DNA of 64,000 nucleotides from Lysobacter helvus (GTDB lineage: Bacteria; Pseudomonadota; Gammaproteobacteria; Xanthomonadales; Xanthomonadaceae). Location of the stretch: the NCBI RefSeq assembly GCF_018406645.1, contig NZ_AP024546.1:1922001-1986000 (forward strand), in the 5' to 3' direction. Numbering within the stretch: position 1 is the stretch's first letter; every line of letters begins with the position of its first letter. Below the pieces are notes generated by a model. The model ran no database searches. It had not been told where the DNA came from and was given only the letters and a program-made list of their open reading frames with translations. Shown piece by piece: positions 49,556 through 58,086 of the stretch. A program made the position numbers and the translations under genes.

Positions 49556-49933
49556 TCAGCCGGCGGGCGCGTCGGCGCGCAGGCGTTCGATCGCCGCGAC
49601 GAACGGCGCGCGCCCGGGCCACGGGCTGATCTTCCCGAGCCGTCGCTTGCCACGGAAGACCAGGAACGTCGGGATGCCATGCAGGCCGAAGCGCGTGCCC
49701 ATGCGCGGATCGTCGTAGACGTTGTCGTGCAGCCACTCGACGTCGGGCCAGGCGAATGCATCGGGCGCGTGCAGCATCTGCTGCTTGGCGATGTCGCAGT
49801 TGGGGCAGTCGCGTCCCCACAGGAACAGGATGCGCAGGCGAGCGTCGTCGGGGAGCGCACCGTCGAGCTCGGCGTCGCGCACCAGGCGCATCGGGAAGGC
49901 GTCGAAGAAGTGCGGGACGATCGTGTCGCTCAT
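49556..49933 (-). CDS. thioredoxin-like protein with CPNC motif
   Basis: A 125-residue protein with a thioredoxin fold. The active-site motif is GRDCPNC (about 40-46), and the cis-proline region is HGIPTFLVFRG. There is no signal peptide, so it is cytosolic. The CPNC motif differs from canonical CGPC but two cysteines are present. It probably acts on a specific redox partner; none is evident nearby. Confidence 0.85.
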   Translation of the reverse strand: MSDTIVPHFFDAFPMRLVRDAELDGALPDDARLRILFLWGRDCPNCDIAKQQMLHAPDAFAWPDVEWLHDNVYDDPRMGTRFGLHGIPTFLVFRGKRRLGKISPWPGRAPFVAAIERLRADAPAG

Positions 49934-49967
49934 GCGCGAAAGAGTACGCCGCTTGCCGCGCGGGCAT

Positions 49968-49994
49968 AAAAAAAGCGCCCCGGAGGGCGCTTTT
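49968..49994 (-). terminator. intrinsic terminator of the HU gene
   Basis: A 10-bp stem AAAAGCGCCC/GGGCGCTTTT with a CGGA loop; on the minus strand it is followed by seven T residues. It ends the HU transcript just before the thioredoxin-like gene. Confidence 0.9.
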
Positions 49995-50017
49995 CATGAA
50001 GCAGTTGGATCGGCGCC

Positions 50018-50398
50018 TCAGGCGGCCGCGTCCTTGAGCTTCTTCAGCGGACGCACCTTGACCTTGACGGTCGCCGGCTTGGCTGCGAACCACTGCTCTT
50101 CCTTGGTGAACGGGTTGATGCCCTTGCGCTTCGGCTTCGCCGGAACGTTGACCACGGTGATCTTCAGCAGGCCCGGCAGGGTGAAAGCGCCCGCGCCCTT
50201 CTTGTTGACCGAACCGTGCACCGCACCTTCCAGCGCCGACATCACGGCGCGCACGTCGCGCGGCGCAACGCCGGAGGTTTCGGAAATGTGCGCGACCAGG
50301 CCCGACTTGCCCAGCGCTTCCTTGATCGGCTTCGGCGCGGCCGACTTGGCTGCGGACTTCGGAGCGGCCTTCTTCGATGCGGCTTTCTTCTTCGCCAT
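50018..50398 (-). CDS. HU-family DNA-binding protein with Lys/Ala-rich N-terminal tail
   Basis: A 126-residue HU-fold protein. Residues 1-24 are a histone-H1-like tail (KKKAASKKAAPKSAAKSAAP), followed by the HU domain with VSALEGAVHGSVNKKGAGAFTLPGLLKI and the DNA-arm region NVPAKPKRKGINPFTKEE. Ordinary HU lacks such a tail. It binds and bends DNA nonspecifically. It has its own promoter and terminator, so it is a single-gene unit. Confidence 0.92.
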   Translation of the reverse strand: MAKKKAASKKAAPKSAAKSAAPKPIKEALGKSGLVAHISETSGVAPRDVRAVMSALEGAVHGSVNKKGAGAFTLPGLLKITVVNVPAKPKRKGINPFTKEEQWFAAKPATVKVKVRPLKKLKDAAA

Positions 50399-50455
50399 GT
50401 GTGTCTTACTCGATGTGAGTTGATGGAATGCCTGGTTGTCCCCCTCGGCAGGCGG

Positions 50456-50484
50456 AATGTAGGGCATGCGCAGGTGGCCGCCAA
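50456..50484 (-). promoter_or_regulatory. putative sigma-70 promoter of the HU gene
   Basis: On the minus strand TTGGCG (50479-50484) and TACATT (50456-50461) are separated by exactly 17 bases. An A-rich tract further upstream (50505-50520) resembles an UP element. The leader would be about 50 bases. Confidence 0.6.
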
Positions 50485-50551
50485 GCCCCGCAGGCGGGTT
50501 TTTTCGGGTTTTTTTCAACGCGCGGACCAACGGACGCCCGCGCGCCTGTTG

Positions 50552-52633
50552 TCAATCGTCCTCCAGGCGGGGCTTGTAGGCCTCCACCAGCCGCGATTGC
50601 ACTTGCGCCGGCACGGGTTCGTAGTGGCTGAAATCCAGCGCATACCGGCCGCGCCCGGCGGTCACGGACTTCAATTCCGCCGCATAGCCTTCCAGCTCCG
50701 ACAGCGGGACTTGCGCCTTGATCACGATCTCGCCCCCGCGCGCGGCATCGGTGCCGCTGATGCGCGCACGCTTGGAGGACAGGCCGCCGCTGACGTCGCC
50801 CATGTGCTGTTCGGGCGCGTTGACCTGCAATTCCACGATGGGCTCGAGCACCTGCGGGCGCGCCTTGGCGATGGCGTCCAGGAAGGCTTTCTTGCCCGCC
50901 GCCACGAACGCCACTTCCTTGCTGTCCACGCTGTGGTGCTTGCCGTCGTAGACCACCACGCGCACGTCCTGCAGCGGATAGCCGGCCACCGCGCCGGTGT
51001 TCAACACCTGGCGCACGCCTTTCTCCACCGCGGGCATGAACTGGCCGGGGATGGTGCCGCCCTTGACCTCGTCGACGAACTCGAAGCCCTTGCCGCGCGG
51101 CAACGGTTCGATGCGCAGGAACACCTCACCGAACTGGCCCGCGCCGCCCGTCTGCTTCTTGTGGCGATGATGGCCTTCGGCCGGCGCGCTCACGGTTTCG
51201 CGATAGGCGATGCGCGGCGGGCGCGTTTTCACTTCCACGCCGTACTTGTCCTTCAGGCGCTGCAGCATCACGCGCAGGTGCAGGTCGGACAGGCCGCGCA
51301 CGACGGTTTCGTTGAGTTCGCCGTGGTGTTCGACCGCGAACGCCGGGTCTTCCTCCGACAACTTGTGAAGCGCCGTGCCGAGCTTCTGCTCCTGGCCCTT
51401 GTGCGCCGCTTCCACCGCCAGGCCGAACATCGGCCGCGGGAAATCCATCGGCGCCAGGTGGATCTGGTCTTCGTCGTGCGTGTCGTGCAGCACCGCATCG
51501 AAGTGCAGGTCGTCGATCTTCGCGACCGCCGCGATGTCGCCGGGGATCGCTTCGGCGATCTCGACGTGGTCCTTGCCCTTGAGCTTGAACAGGTGGGCCA
51601 CCTTGAACGGCTTGCGCCCGTCGTCGATGAACAACGAGGTGTCCTTCTTCACCGTGCCCTGGTAGACGCGGAAGATGCCGAGCTTGCCGACGAACGGATC
51701 GTTGATGATCTTGAAGACGTCGGCGATCACGTGCGCCTTCGGATCGGGCTTCGCGTCGATGTGTTCGGCGTCGTCGCCCGCGCCTTTCACGAACGGCGGC
51801 GGATTGCCTTCGCCCGGATGCGGGAACAGGCGGCCGGCGATCTCGAGCAGTTCGCGCACGCCCAGGCCGCTGCGCGCGGAGACGAAGCACACCGGCACCA
51901 GGTGGCCTTCGCGCAGGCATTGTTCGAACGCATCGTGCAGTTCCTGGCCGGACAGCCCGCCTTCGCCGAGGTCGAGGTAATGGTCCATCACCGTTTCGTT
52001 CACCTCGACGACCTGGTCGAGGATCTTCTGGTGCCAGTCGGCGACCGGGCCCAAATCGCTGTCGCCCTCGGCCACGGTGCCGCTGTAGCCGAAGCAGTCG
52101 ACGATGCGCTTGCCGCCATCGGCGGGCAGGTTGAGCGGCAGCACTTCGGCGCCGAAGCTCTCGCGCAGTTCGCCGAGCACGCGCGCGCAGTCCGCATCGG
52201 CGTGGTCGATCTTGTTGACGACCACCACGCGGCACAGGTTGCGGGACCTGGCGTACTCCATCATGCGGCGCGTGCCGTATTCCACGCCGGTGTCGGCGTC
52301 GACGACGATCGCCACGGTTTCCACCGCGGCGAGCGCGGAGAGCGTGGGGCCGCGGAAATCGGGATACCCGGGCGTGTCGATGAAGTTGGCGTGCACCGGG
52401 GCGTTGTCGGTGCCTGTGGTGCTGTAGTCGACGCTCGCGATCGCCGCATCGACGCTGTGCCCGCGTTCCTTCTCGATCGGATCGAAATCGGAAACCGTCG
52501 TGCCGCGTTCGATGCTGCCTGCCGTCTGGAGTGCGCCGCCGGCATGCAGCAGGGCTTCGAAGAGCATTGTTTTGCCGGCGCCGGGGTGGCCCGCAAGGGC
52601 CACGTTGCGGATGGTTTCGGTGGTGTAGGACAT
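50552..52633 (-). CDS. fusA2: EF-G-like GTPase (FusA2 type)
   Basis: A 693-residue EF-G paralogue. The G domain has GHPGAGKT (about 15-22), DTPGYPDF and VVNKIDHAD. EF-G domains II-V follow (GIFRVYQGTV, TGGAGQFGEVFLRIEP). A canonical fusA lies in the str operon elsewhere in most genomes; this is the second type, of uncertain translational role. It stands alone between the HU gene and the divergent OsmC gene. No ribosomal gene is adjacent. Confidence 0.85.
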   Translation of the reverse strand: MSYTTETIRNVALAGHPGAGKTMLFEALLHAGGALQTAGSIERGTTVSDFDPIEKERGHSVDAAIASVDYSTTGTDNAPVHANFIDTPGYPDFRGPTLSALAAVETVAIVVDADTGVEYGTRRMMEYARSRNLCRVVVVNKIDHADADCARVLGELRESFGAEVLPLNLPADGGKRIVDCFGYSGTVAEGDSDLGPVADWHQKILDQVVEVNETVMDHYLDLGEGGLSGQELHDAFEQCLREGHLVPVCFVSARSGLGVRELLEIAGRLFPHPGEGNPPPFVKGAGDDAEHIDAKPDPKAHVIADVFKIINDPFVGKLGIFRVYQGTVKKDTSLFIDDGRKPFKVAHLFKLKGKDHVEIAEAIPGDIAAVAKIDDLHFDAVLHDTHDEDQIHLAPMDFPRPMFGLAVEAAHKGQEQKLGTALHKLSEEDPAFAVEHHGELNETVVRGLSDLHLRVMLQRLKDKYGVEVKTRPPRIAYRETVSAPAEGHHRHKKQTGGAGQFGEVFLRIEPLPRGKGFEFVDEVKGGTIPGQFMPAVEKGVRQVLNTGAVAGYPLQDVRVVVYDGKHHSVDSKEVAFVAAGKKAFLDAIAKARPQVLEPIVELQVNAPEQHMGDVSGGLSSKRARISGTDAARGGEIVIKAQVPLSELEGYAAELKSVTAGRGRYALDFSHYEPVPAQVQSRLVEAYKPRLEDD

Positions 52634-52886
52634 GAGGCCGTCTCTCCCGTGATGGGTTGCAAGAGGGCCGTCATGGCTGTCCGCATCGGAAGCCTTGCCG
52701 TCCGAGCAGCGCGGGCTCGGCGGGCGGTCATGGCGGGTGAAACCTGGCTTGGAACGCCCGGCGTCACCGCCGGGACGCAAATCTCCCGCAGAGCCGGGGG
52801 GCGGTCAAGCGCTGCCGCGTCAACGTCCCGCAATCCCGCCCGGAGTAGGCTGCCCGCTCCCCCTTTCGACCCCTCGGAGCACCACC

Positions 52887-53321
52887 ATGGCGATCACCCG
52901 TCACGCCAGCGCACATTGGGAAGGCGACCTCAAGACCGGCCAGGGCAAGCTGGACACGCCGCAGAGCGGCCTGATGACCGGCACGCGCTACGGCTTCAAC
53001 TCGCGCTTCGGCGACGAGAAGGGCACCAATCCCGAAGAACTGATCGCCGCCGCGCACGCGGCCTGCTTCACGATGGCGTTGTCGGCCAAGTTGTCCGAAG
53101 CCGGCCATCCGCCGCAGGCGCTCGACACGAAGGCCGCCGTCGAACTGTCGATGGAAGGCGGCCCGACCATCAGCCAGATCCGCCTGACGACGACGGCGCG
53201 CGTGGACGGCCTGGATGCCACGAAGTTCCGCGCGATCGCCGACGATGCGAAGCAGAACTGCCCGGTCTCCAAGGCGCTGAGCGCGGTGCCGATCTCGCTG
53301 GACGCGCAGCTGCTCACCTGA
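52887..53321 (+). CDS. OsmC-family peroxiredoxin
   Basis: A 144-residue OsmC-type hydroperoxide reductase. The two catalytic cysteines are in HAACFTMAL (about 57-65) and NCPVSKAL (about 125-132). It detoxifies organic peroxides. The ATG at 52887 follows CGGAGC. The 253-base divergent gap upstream contains a plausible -10 (TAGGCT, about 52847) and no other gene. Confidence 0.92.
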   Translation: MAITRHASAHWEGDLKTGQGKLDTPQSGLMTGTRYGFNSRFGDEKGTNPEELIAAAHAACFTMALSAKLSEAGHPPQALDTKAAVELSMEGGPTISQIRLTTTARVDGLDATKFRAIADDAKQNCPVSKALSAVPISLDAQLLT

Positions 53322-53466
53322 CGCGCGGTGCATGCGCGTCGTCGCATCGCTGTCGGCGCGCTAAACCGTTGTGGTGCAAGCGTTTCCACGCCCGGGACAT
53401 TCAGGGTGCATTGCCAGCACGGCGCCCACATTGCCCACCGCGCCATCCCGGCGCGTGGAGTCGACC

Positions 53467-54357
53467 ATGAAGCGCTTGTCCGCCACCCTTCTCGCCGCAG
53501 GCATGCTGGCCGCCGTCGGCACTGCCTCCGCGCAGACCTACGGTGGGTACAACACGTACGGCAGCAACACCGCCACGCGCACCGTGGTGCCCGATCGTTA
53601 CGGCAACACCAGCAACGCGATCTACGACTACGCGCGCGTGCTGCGCGTCGATCCGGTGATCGATTCGCGCTACGGCGGCAGCAACACGTACCGCACGGGC
53701 AACAACACGTATTCGAGCAACGGGTACGGCAACAACACGTATTCGAGCAACGGGTACGGCAACAACAACAACAACACGTATTCGAACAACGGCTACGCCA
53801 ACCAGTCCGGCCAGAATTGCTACAACTCCGCCTCGCGCGGCGGCTACACGACCGATCGCTACGGCAATCGCGTGGCGTCCAACGATCCGTACTACCCGCA
53901 GCAGGGCCATTACGGCACGGACACCGGGCGCACGGTGGCGACCGTGATCGGCGGCATCGCCGGCGCGGTGCTGGGCAGCAAGGTCGGCGGCGGCACCGGC
54001 ACGTATGCGGCGACCGCGATCGGTTCGATGGTCGGTGGCCTCGCCGGCCGCCAGGTGTACGAGAGCACGCAGCGCCGCAAGTACGAAGGCAACGCGGTGG
54101 AGGTGTGCGATCCGTCGGATGACTCGTACTACGGCAACAACAACAGCTACAACAACGGCTACAACAACAACGGCTACAACAACAACGGCTACAACAACAG
54201 CAACAACGGCTATTACGGCAATAACGTCGCCAGCAACGATGGTCGTGTGATCGGTTACGACGTGACTTACGAGTACATGGGTCGGCAGTTCGTAACGCGC
54301 ACCGACTATCACCCCGGCGACAAGATTCGAGTCAGGGTAGACGTGCGTCCGGAGTAG
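53467..54357 (+). CDS. exported Asn/Tyr/Gly-repeat glycine-zipper protein
   Basis: A 296-residue protein with a signal peptide (about 1-22, ASA). Two low-complexity Asn/Tyr/Gly/Ser tracts flank a glycine-zipper domain (VIGGIAGAVLGSKVGGGTGTYAATAIGSMVGGLAG, about 159-194), the kind seen in 17-kDa surface-antigen/2TM lipoproteins. The first tract (about 72-120) has units like NNTYSSNGYG; the second (about 221-258) has NNGYN units. The C-terminal VTYEYMGRQFVTRTDYHPGDKIRVRVDVRPE is conserved-looking. A membrane or cell-wall surface structure is inferred. Confidence 0.82.
   Translation: MKRLSATLLAAGMLAAVGTASAQTYGGYNTYGSNTATRTVVPDRYGNTSNAIYDYARVLRVDPVIDSRYGGSNTYRTGNNTYSSNGYGNNTYSSNGYGNNNNNTYSNNGYANQSGQNCYNSASRGGYTTDRYGNRVASNDPYYPQQGHYGTDTGRTVATVIGGIAGAVLGSKVGGGTGTYAATAIGSMVGGLAGRQVYESTQRRKYEGNAVEVCDPSDDSYYGNNNSYNNGYNNNGYNNNGYNNSNNGYYGNNVASNDGRVIGYDVTYEYMGRQFVTRTDYHPGDKIRVRVDVRPE
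53700..53807 (+). repeat. tandem repeats in the glycine-zipper gene, first tract
   Basis: Units of AACAACACGTATTCGAGC-AACGGGTACGGC and shorter versions repeat here and encode NTYSSNGYG-like units. Confidence 0.85.
54130..54222 (+). repeat. tandem repeats in the glycine-zipper gene, second tract
   Basis: AACAACGGCTAC-type units repeat here and encode NNGY. Slippage at these repeats would change the length of the surface region in frame. Confidence 0.85.
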
Positions 54358-54371
54358 CGAGCCGATGCGCT

Positions 54372-54398
54372 CACGTCCTGCCCTATCGGCAGGACGTG
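54372..54398 (+). other. 11-bp perfect hairpin just downstream of the repeat protein
   Basis: CACGTCCTGCC and GGCAGGACGTG flank a CTATC loop within 20 bases of the stop. It has no T-run, so it may protect the mRNA end or pause transcription before the downstream terminator. Confidence 0.6.
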
Positions 54399-54446
54399 CA
54401 TCGGGGAGCCGGGCAGCGAAAGCTGCACGCGTGCGTTTCAGGGAGA

Positions 54447-54477
54447 GGGGGGCCGCTTCGTTGGCCCCCCTTTTTTT
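54447..54477 (+). terminator. intrinsic terminator after the repeat protein
   Basis: An 8-bp GC stem GGGGGGCC/GGCCCCCC, eight-base loop and seven T residues. It overlaps the last codon of the convergent PhzF gene. Confidence 0.9.
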
Positions 54478-55363
54478 ATGTCGCGACAGGCCAATCGATA
54501 TGCCCGTCGACCACCGTGCACACGCGCCCACCCGACCAGACATCGCCGTTGCCGTCCACCTGCAGTTCGATGATCGCGTCGTGCCCGACCTCGCGGCCCT
54601 GGCTGATGCGATAGAACCCGCTGTCGCCGGGTAACGCATCCTGCGACGCCAGGTACGCGGCGAGCGTCGCGTTGGCTGCGCCCGACGCGGCATCCTCGAA
54701 CTGCGCCGGCGCGCCCACCCACGCGCGCACCGCCAGGTAATAGACCGGATCGTCGCTGCGCGCGAAGACGCACACGCCCATCGTGTCGGTGGCCTGCGCC
54801 AGGGCGCCGATCGCGGCCCAGTCCGGCGCGGCCGCGCGCAGTTGCGCCTCGTCCGCCAGTTCCACCAGCCACCAGCGGCGGCCGCCTTCGACCAGCGCCG
54901 GCGGCAAGCGCCCCAGCGGCAGGCCCGCGAGCGCGGCACGCAGGGGCGGATCCTCCGGCGATGCGGTTTCCACCACCCGCGACCGCGGCGTGCGCACCGC
55001 GATCGTGCGCGCGGGCCCCGTGCCGGTCACGCGCAACGGCAGCTGCCCCGCCAATCCGTCCTGGACGAGCAAGCCGTCGACCGGCGTGGCCAGCCCGGCC
55101 GCGAGCGCGACATGGGCGCTGCCCACGCTCGGATGCCCGGCGAAGGGCACTTCGCGGCGCGGGCTGAAGATCCGCAGGCGGTAACTGGTGCCCGGCGCCA
55201 CGGGCGCGAGCAGGAAGGTGGTTTCCGGCAGCCGCGTCCAGCGCGCGATCGCCTGCATCGCCGCATCGCCCAGGCCTTCGGCATCCAGCACCACCGCGAG
55301 GGGATTGCCGGCGCCGGGACGGTCGGCGAACACATCGACTTGCTGGTAGCGGCGCAGGCGCAT
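54476..55363 (-). CDS. PhzF-family isomerase-like protein
   Basis: A 295-residue protein of the PhzF/YddE fold. Family features are YQQVDVFADRPGAGNPLAVVLDAEGL, the catalytic Glu in RLPETTFLL and the EVPFAGHPSVGSAHVAL segment. PhzF itself isomerises DHHA in phenazine synthesis, but most homologues have unknown substrates. No phenazine genes are nearby. The ATG at 55363 gives the canonical start. Confidence 0.9.
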   Translation of the reverse strand: MRLRRYQQVDVFADRPGAGNPLAVVLDAEGLGDAAMQAIARWTRLPETTFLLAPVAPGTSYRLRIFSPRREVPFAGHPSVGSAHVALAAGLATPVDGLLVQDGLAGQLPLRVTGTGPARTIAVRTPRSRVVETASPEDPPLRAALAGLPLGRLPPALVEGGRRWWLVELADEAQLRAAAPDWAAIGALAQATDTMGVCVFARSDDPVYYLAVRAWVGAPAQFEDAASGAANATLAAYLASQDALPGDSGFYRISQGREVGHDAIIELQVDGNGDVWSGGRVCTVVDGHIDWPVAT

Positions 55364-55462
55364 CGGGGATCCAGGGGCAGGGCGGGGGCCTGCGCGGGCC
55401 GGCATTGTTGCGCGTCCCGTGTCGTCCTGCGCGCGCCGCGCGGTTTGGCGCGGCGATTTTGC

Positions 55463-55469
55463 TTAGAAT
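55463..55469 (+). promoter_or_regulatory. putative -10 of the AK-LysA operon
   Basis: TTAGAAT is 32 bases before the GTG start and has a T-rich stretch before it. The -35 is not clear. Confidence 0.35.
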
Positions 55470-55500
55470 CGCGGCTCTTTTCGCAAACCGGGAATCGGCG

Positions 55501-58086
55501 GTGCCAGGCGATCGTTGGGTGGTCTTGAAGTTCGGCGGCACGTCCGTGTCGCGTCGCCATCGCTGGGACACCATCGGCCGCCTCGCTGCCGAACGTGCAC
55601 GCGAAGAAGGCGTGCGGGTGCTGGTCGTCGTGTCGGCGCTGTCCGGCGTCACCAACGAGTTGCAGGCGATCACCGCCGCCGCGCCCGGCGAATCGCTGGA
55701 CGCGCGCTTCGATGCGCTGGTCGAACGGCATCGCGCGTTCTGCGCGGAACTCGAACTCGATGCAGACACCGTGCTCGGCGCGCGCCTTGCGGCCCTGCGC
55801 GCCCTGTCGACCGATCCGCGTGCGAACACGCGCGACCTGCCGTGGCAGGCCGAAGTCCTCGCGCAAGGCGAGTTGCTGTCCTCGACACTCGGCGCGGCCT
55901 ACCTGCAATCCACCGGCGTCCCGTTCGGATGGTGCGATGCGCGCGAATGGCTCGACGGCGTTTCGCTGCCGAACGCCAGCCCGTGGGCGCAACGCCTCTC
56001 CGTCAATTGCCGTTGCGCGCCCGATGCCGGCCTGCAGGCGCGCTTCGCCGCGCAGCCCGCGTCGTTGCTGGTGACGCAAGGTTTCATCGCGCGGCATGCC
56101 GATGGCGGCACGGCGATCCTGGGCCGTGGTGGTTCCGATACCTCCGCTGCGTACTTCGGCGCGCTGCTCAACGCGAAGCGTGTCGAAATCTGGACCGACG
56201 TCCCCGGCATGTTCAGCGCCAACCCGCGCGACGTGCCCGACGCGCGCCTGCTCACGCGCCTGGACTACGCCGAAGCGCAGGAAATCGCGACCACCGGCGC
56301 CAAGGTGCTGCATCCGCGTTCGATCGCACCGTGCCGCGACGCCAACGTGCCGATGGCCATCCTCGATACCGAACGCCCCGATCTTCCCGGCACGCGCATC
56401 GATGCCAGCGCCGCCACGGTGCCCGGCGTCAAGGCGATCAGCCGCCGCAACGGCATCGTGCTGGTGTCGATGGAAAGCATCGGCATGTGGCAGCAGGTCG
56501 GCTTCCTCGCCGACGTGTTCGAACGCTTCAAGCGCAACGGGCTGTCGGTCGACCTGATCGGTTCGTCGGAAACCAACGTCACCGTGTCGCTCGATCCGAG
56601 CGAGAACCTGGTGACGACGAATGTGCTCGAAGCGCTGTCGGCCGACCTCGCCGAAGCGTGCCGCGTGAAAGTCATCGCGCCGTGCGCGGCGATCACGCTC
56701 GTCGGCCGCGGCATGCGTTCGCTGCTGCACAAGCTGTCGGACGTGTGGGCCGCGTTCGGTCAGGAGCGCGTGCACCTGATCTCGCAGTCGTCCAACGACC
56801 TCAACCTCACCTTCGTCATCGACGAAGCCGACGCCGACGGCATGCTCCCGCAGGTGCACGCCGAACTGATCCGCGGCGGCGCGATGCCGGTGCAGGAAGC
56901 CAGCGTGTTCGGGCCGAGCTGGCGCGAGATCGCGCACGGCAAGCCCGCGAAGCGCACGCCGTGGTGGGTGGACAAGCGCGACACGCTGCTGGCGAAGGCG
57001 CAGGGCACCCCGCGTTACATCTACGATCTGGCGACCGTGCGCGCCCGTGCGCGCGACCTGTCCGGCATCGACGCGATCGACCGCCGCTACTACGCGATCA
57101 AGGCCAACGCGCATCCCGCGATCCTGCGCACGCTGGTGGAAGAGGGGTTCGGCCTGGAATGCGTGTCGCAGGGCGAACTCGACCACGTCTTCAAGCAGGT
57201 GCCGTCGCTGTCGCCGGAGCGCGTGCTGTTCACGCCGAGCTTCGCGCCTCGCCACGAATACGAAGCCGCGTTCGCGCGTGGCGTCACCGTCACGATCGAC
57301 AACGTCGAAGCCTTGCAGCGCTGGCCCGACGTCTTCCGCAACCGCACCGTGTGGCTGCGCCTGGACCTGGGCCACGGCGAGGGCCACCACGCGAAGGTGA
57401 AGACGGGCGGCGTCGCGGCGAAGTTCGGCCTGTCGCTGCAGCGCTTCGACGAATTCGTCGCGCTCGCGCGCACGCTCGACGTGCGCATCAGCGCGCTGCA
57501 CGCGCACCTGGGCAGCGGCATCGACGATCCGCAGCACTGGCGCGGCGTGTACGCCGAACTCGCGGGCCTGGCCGACAGCGTCGGCACCGTGGAGACCATC
57601 GACATCGGCGGCGGCCTGCCGATCGCCTACACGCCGGACGCCGAAGACTTCGACCTCGCCGCCTGGCGCGCGGGCCTCGACGAAATCCGCGCTGCGTATC
57701 CGCGCTTCGCCCTGGCCATCGAACCCGGCCGCTTCCTCGTCGCCGAATGCGGCGTGCTGCTGCTGCACGCCACGCAGGTCGTCGAGAAGGACGGCGTGCG
57801 CCGCGTCGGGTGCGATGCGGGCATGAACGCCCTCGCGCGCCCCGCGATGTACGAGGCCTACCACGGCATCCACAACCTCACGCGCCTCGCCGATGCCGAC
57901 ACGATGAATTGCGACGTCGTCGGCCCCATCTGCGAGAGCGGCGACGTGCTCGGCCACGCCCGCCCCCTGCCGCGCGCGACGGTCGAAGGCGACGTGATCC
58001 TCGTCGCCGACGCCGGCGCCTACGGCATGGCCATGGCCAGCACCTACAACCTGCGGGCCCTGCCGGCAGAGGACACCATCGAATGA
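55501..58086 (+). CDS. bifunctional aspartate kinase / diaminopimelate decarboxylase
   Basis: An 861-residue fusion. The aspartokinase part (about 1-460) has KFGGTS at residues 10-15, ACT regulatory segments and VGRGMRSLL. The decarboxylase part (about 480-861) has YYAIKANAHPAIL with the PLP Lys534 and FGLECVSQGELDHV. It thus joins the first and last steps of lysine synthesis. The GTG at 55501 was chosen since the upstream reading is not family-like and begins with TTG. Its stop overlaps murL (ATGA). Confidence 0.92.
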   Translation: MPGDRWVVLKFGGTSVSRRHRWDTIGRLAAERAREEGVRVLVVVSALSGVTNELQAITAAAPGESLDARFDALVERHRAFCAELELDADTVLGARLAALRALSTDPRANTRDLPWQAEVLAQGELLSSTLGAAYLQSTGVPFGWCDAREWLDGVSLPNASPWAQRLSVNCRCAPDAGLQARFAAQPASLLVTQGFIARHADGGTAILGRGGSDTSAAYFGALLNAKRVEIWTDVPGMFSANPRDVPDARLLTRLDYAEAQEIATTGAKVLHPRSIAPCRDANVPMAILDTERPDLPGTRIDASAATVPGVKAISRRNGIVLVSMESIGMWQQVGFLADVFERFKRNGLSVDLIGSSETNVTVSLDPSENLVTTNVLEALSADLAEACRVKVIAPCAAITLVGRGMRSLLHKLSDVWAAFGQERVHLISQSSNDLNLTFVIDEADADGMLPQVHAELIRGGAMPVQEASVFGPSWREIAHGKPAKRTPWWVDKRDTLLAKAQGTPRYIYDLATVRARARDLSGIDAIDRRYYAIKANAHPAILRTLVEEGFGLECVSQGELDHVFKQVPSLSPERVLFTPSFAPRHEYEAAFARGVTVTIDNVEALQRWPDVFRNRTVWLRLDLGHGEGHHAKVKTGGVAAKFGLSLQRFDEFVALARTLDVRISALHAHLGSGIDDPQHWRGVYAELAGLADSVGTVETIDIGGGLPIAYTPDAEDFDLAAWRAGLDEIRAAYPRFALAIEPGRFLVAECGVLLLHATQVVEKDGVRRVGCDAGMNALARPAMYEAYHGIHNLTRLADADTMNCDVVGPICESGDVLGHARPLPRATVEGDVILVADAGAYGMAMASTYNLRALPAEDTIE

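Noticed and set aside
50216-53470. A 1084-codon open reading on the plus strand over the HU and EF-G genes
   Set aside because: It is an antisense shadow in high-GC DNA; the minus-strand genes have intact family motifs.
53700-53807. Possible CRISPR array
   Set aside because: The repeats are short, in frame with a protein and lack spacers of even size.
53401-54939. A 512-codon minus-strand reading across the repeat protein
   Set aside because: It is antisense to the glycine-zipper gene and reads as Val/Ala repeats.
55405-55500. Longer N-terminus for the AK/LysA fusion
   Set aside because: The extra 32 residues begin with TTG, are Arg/Ala-rich and overlap the probable -10 element.
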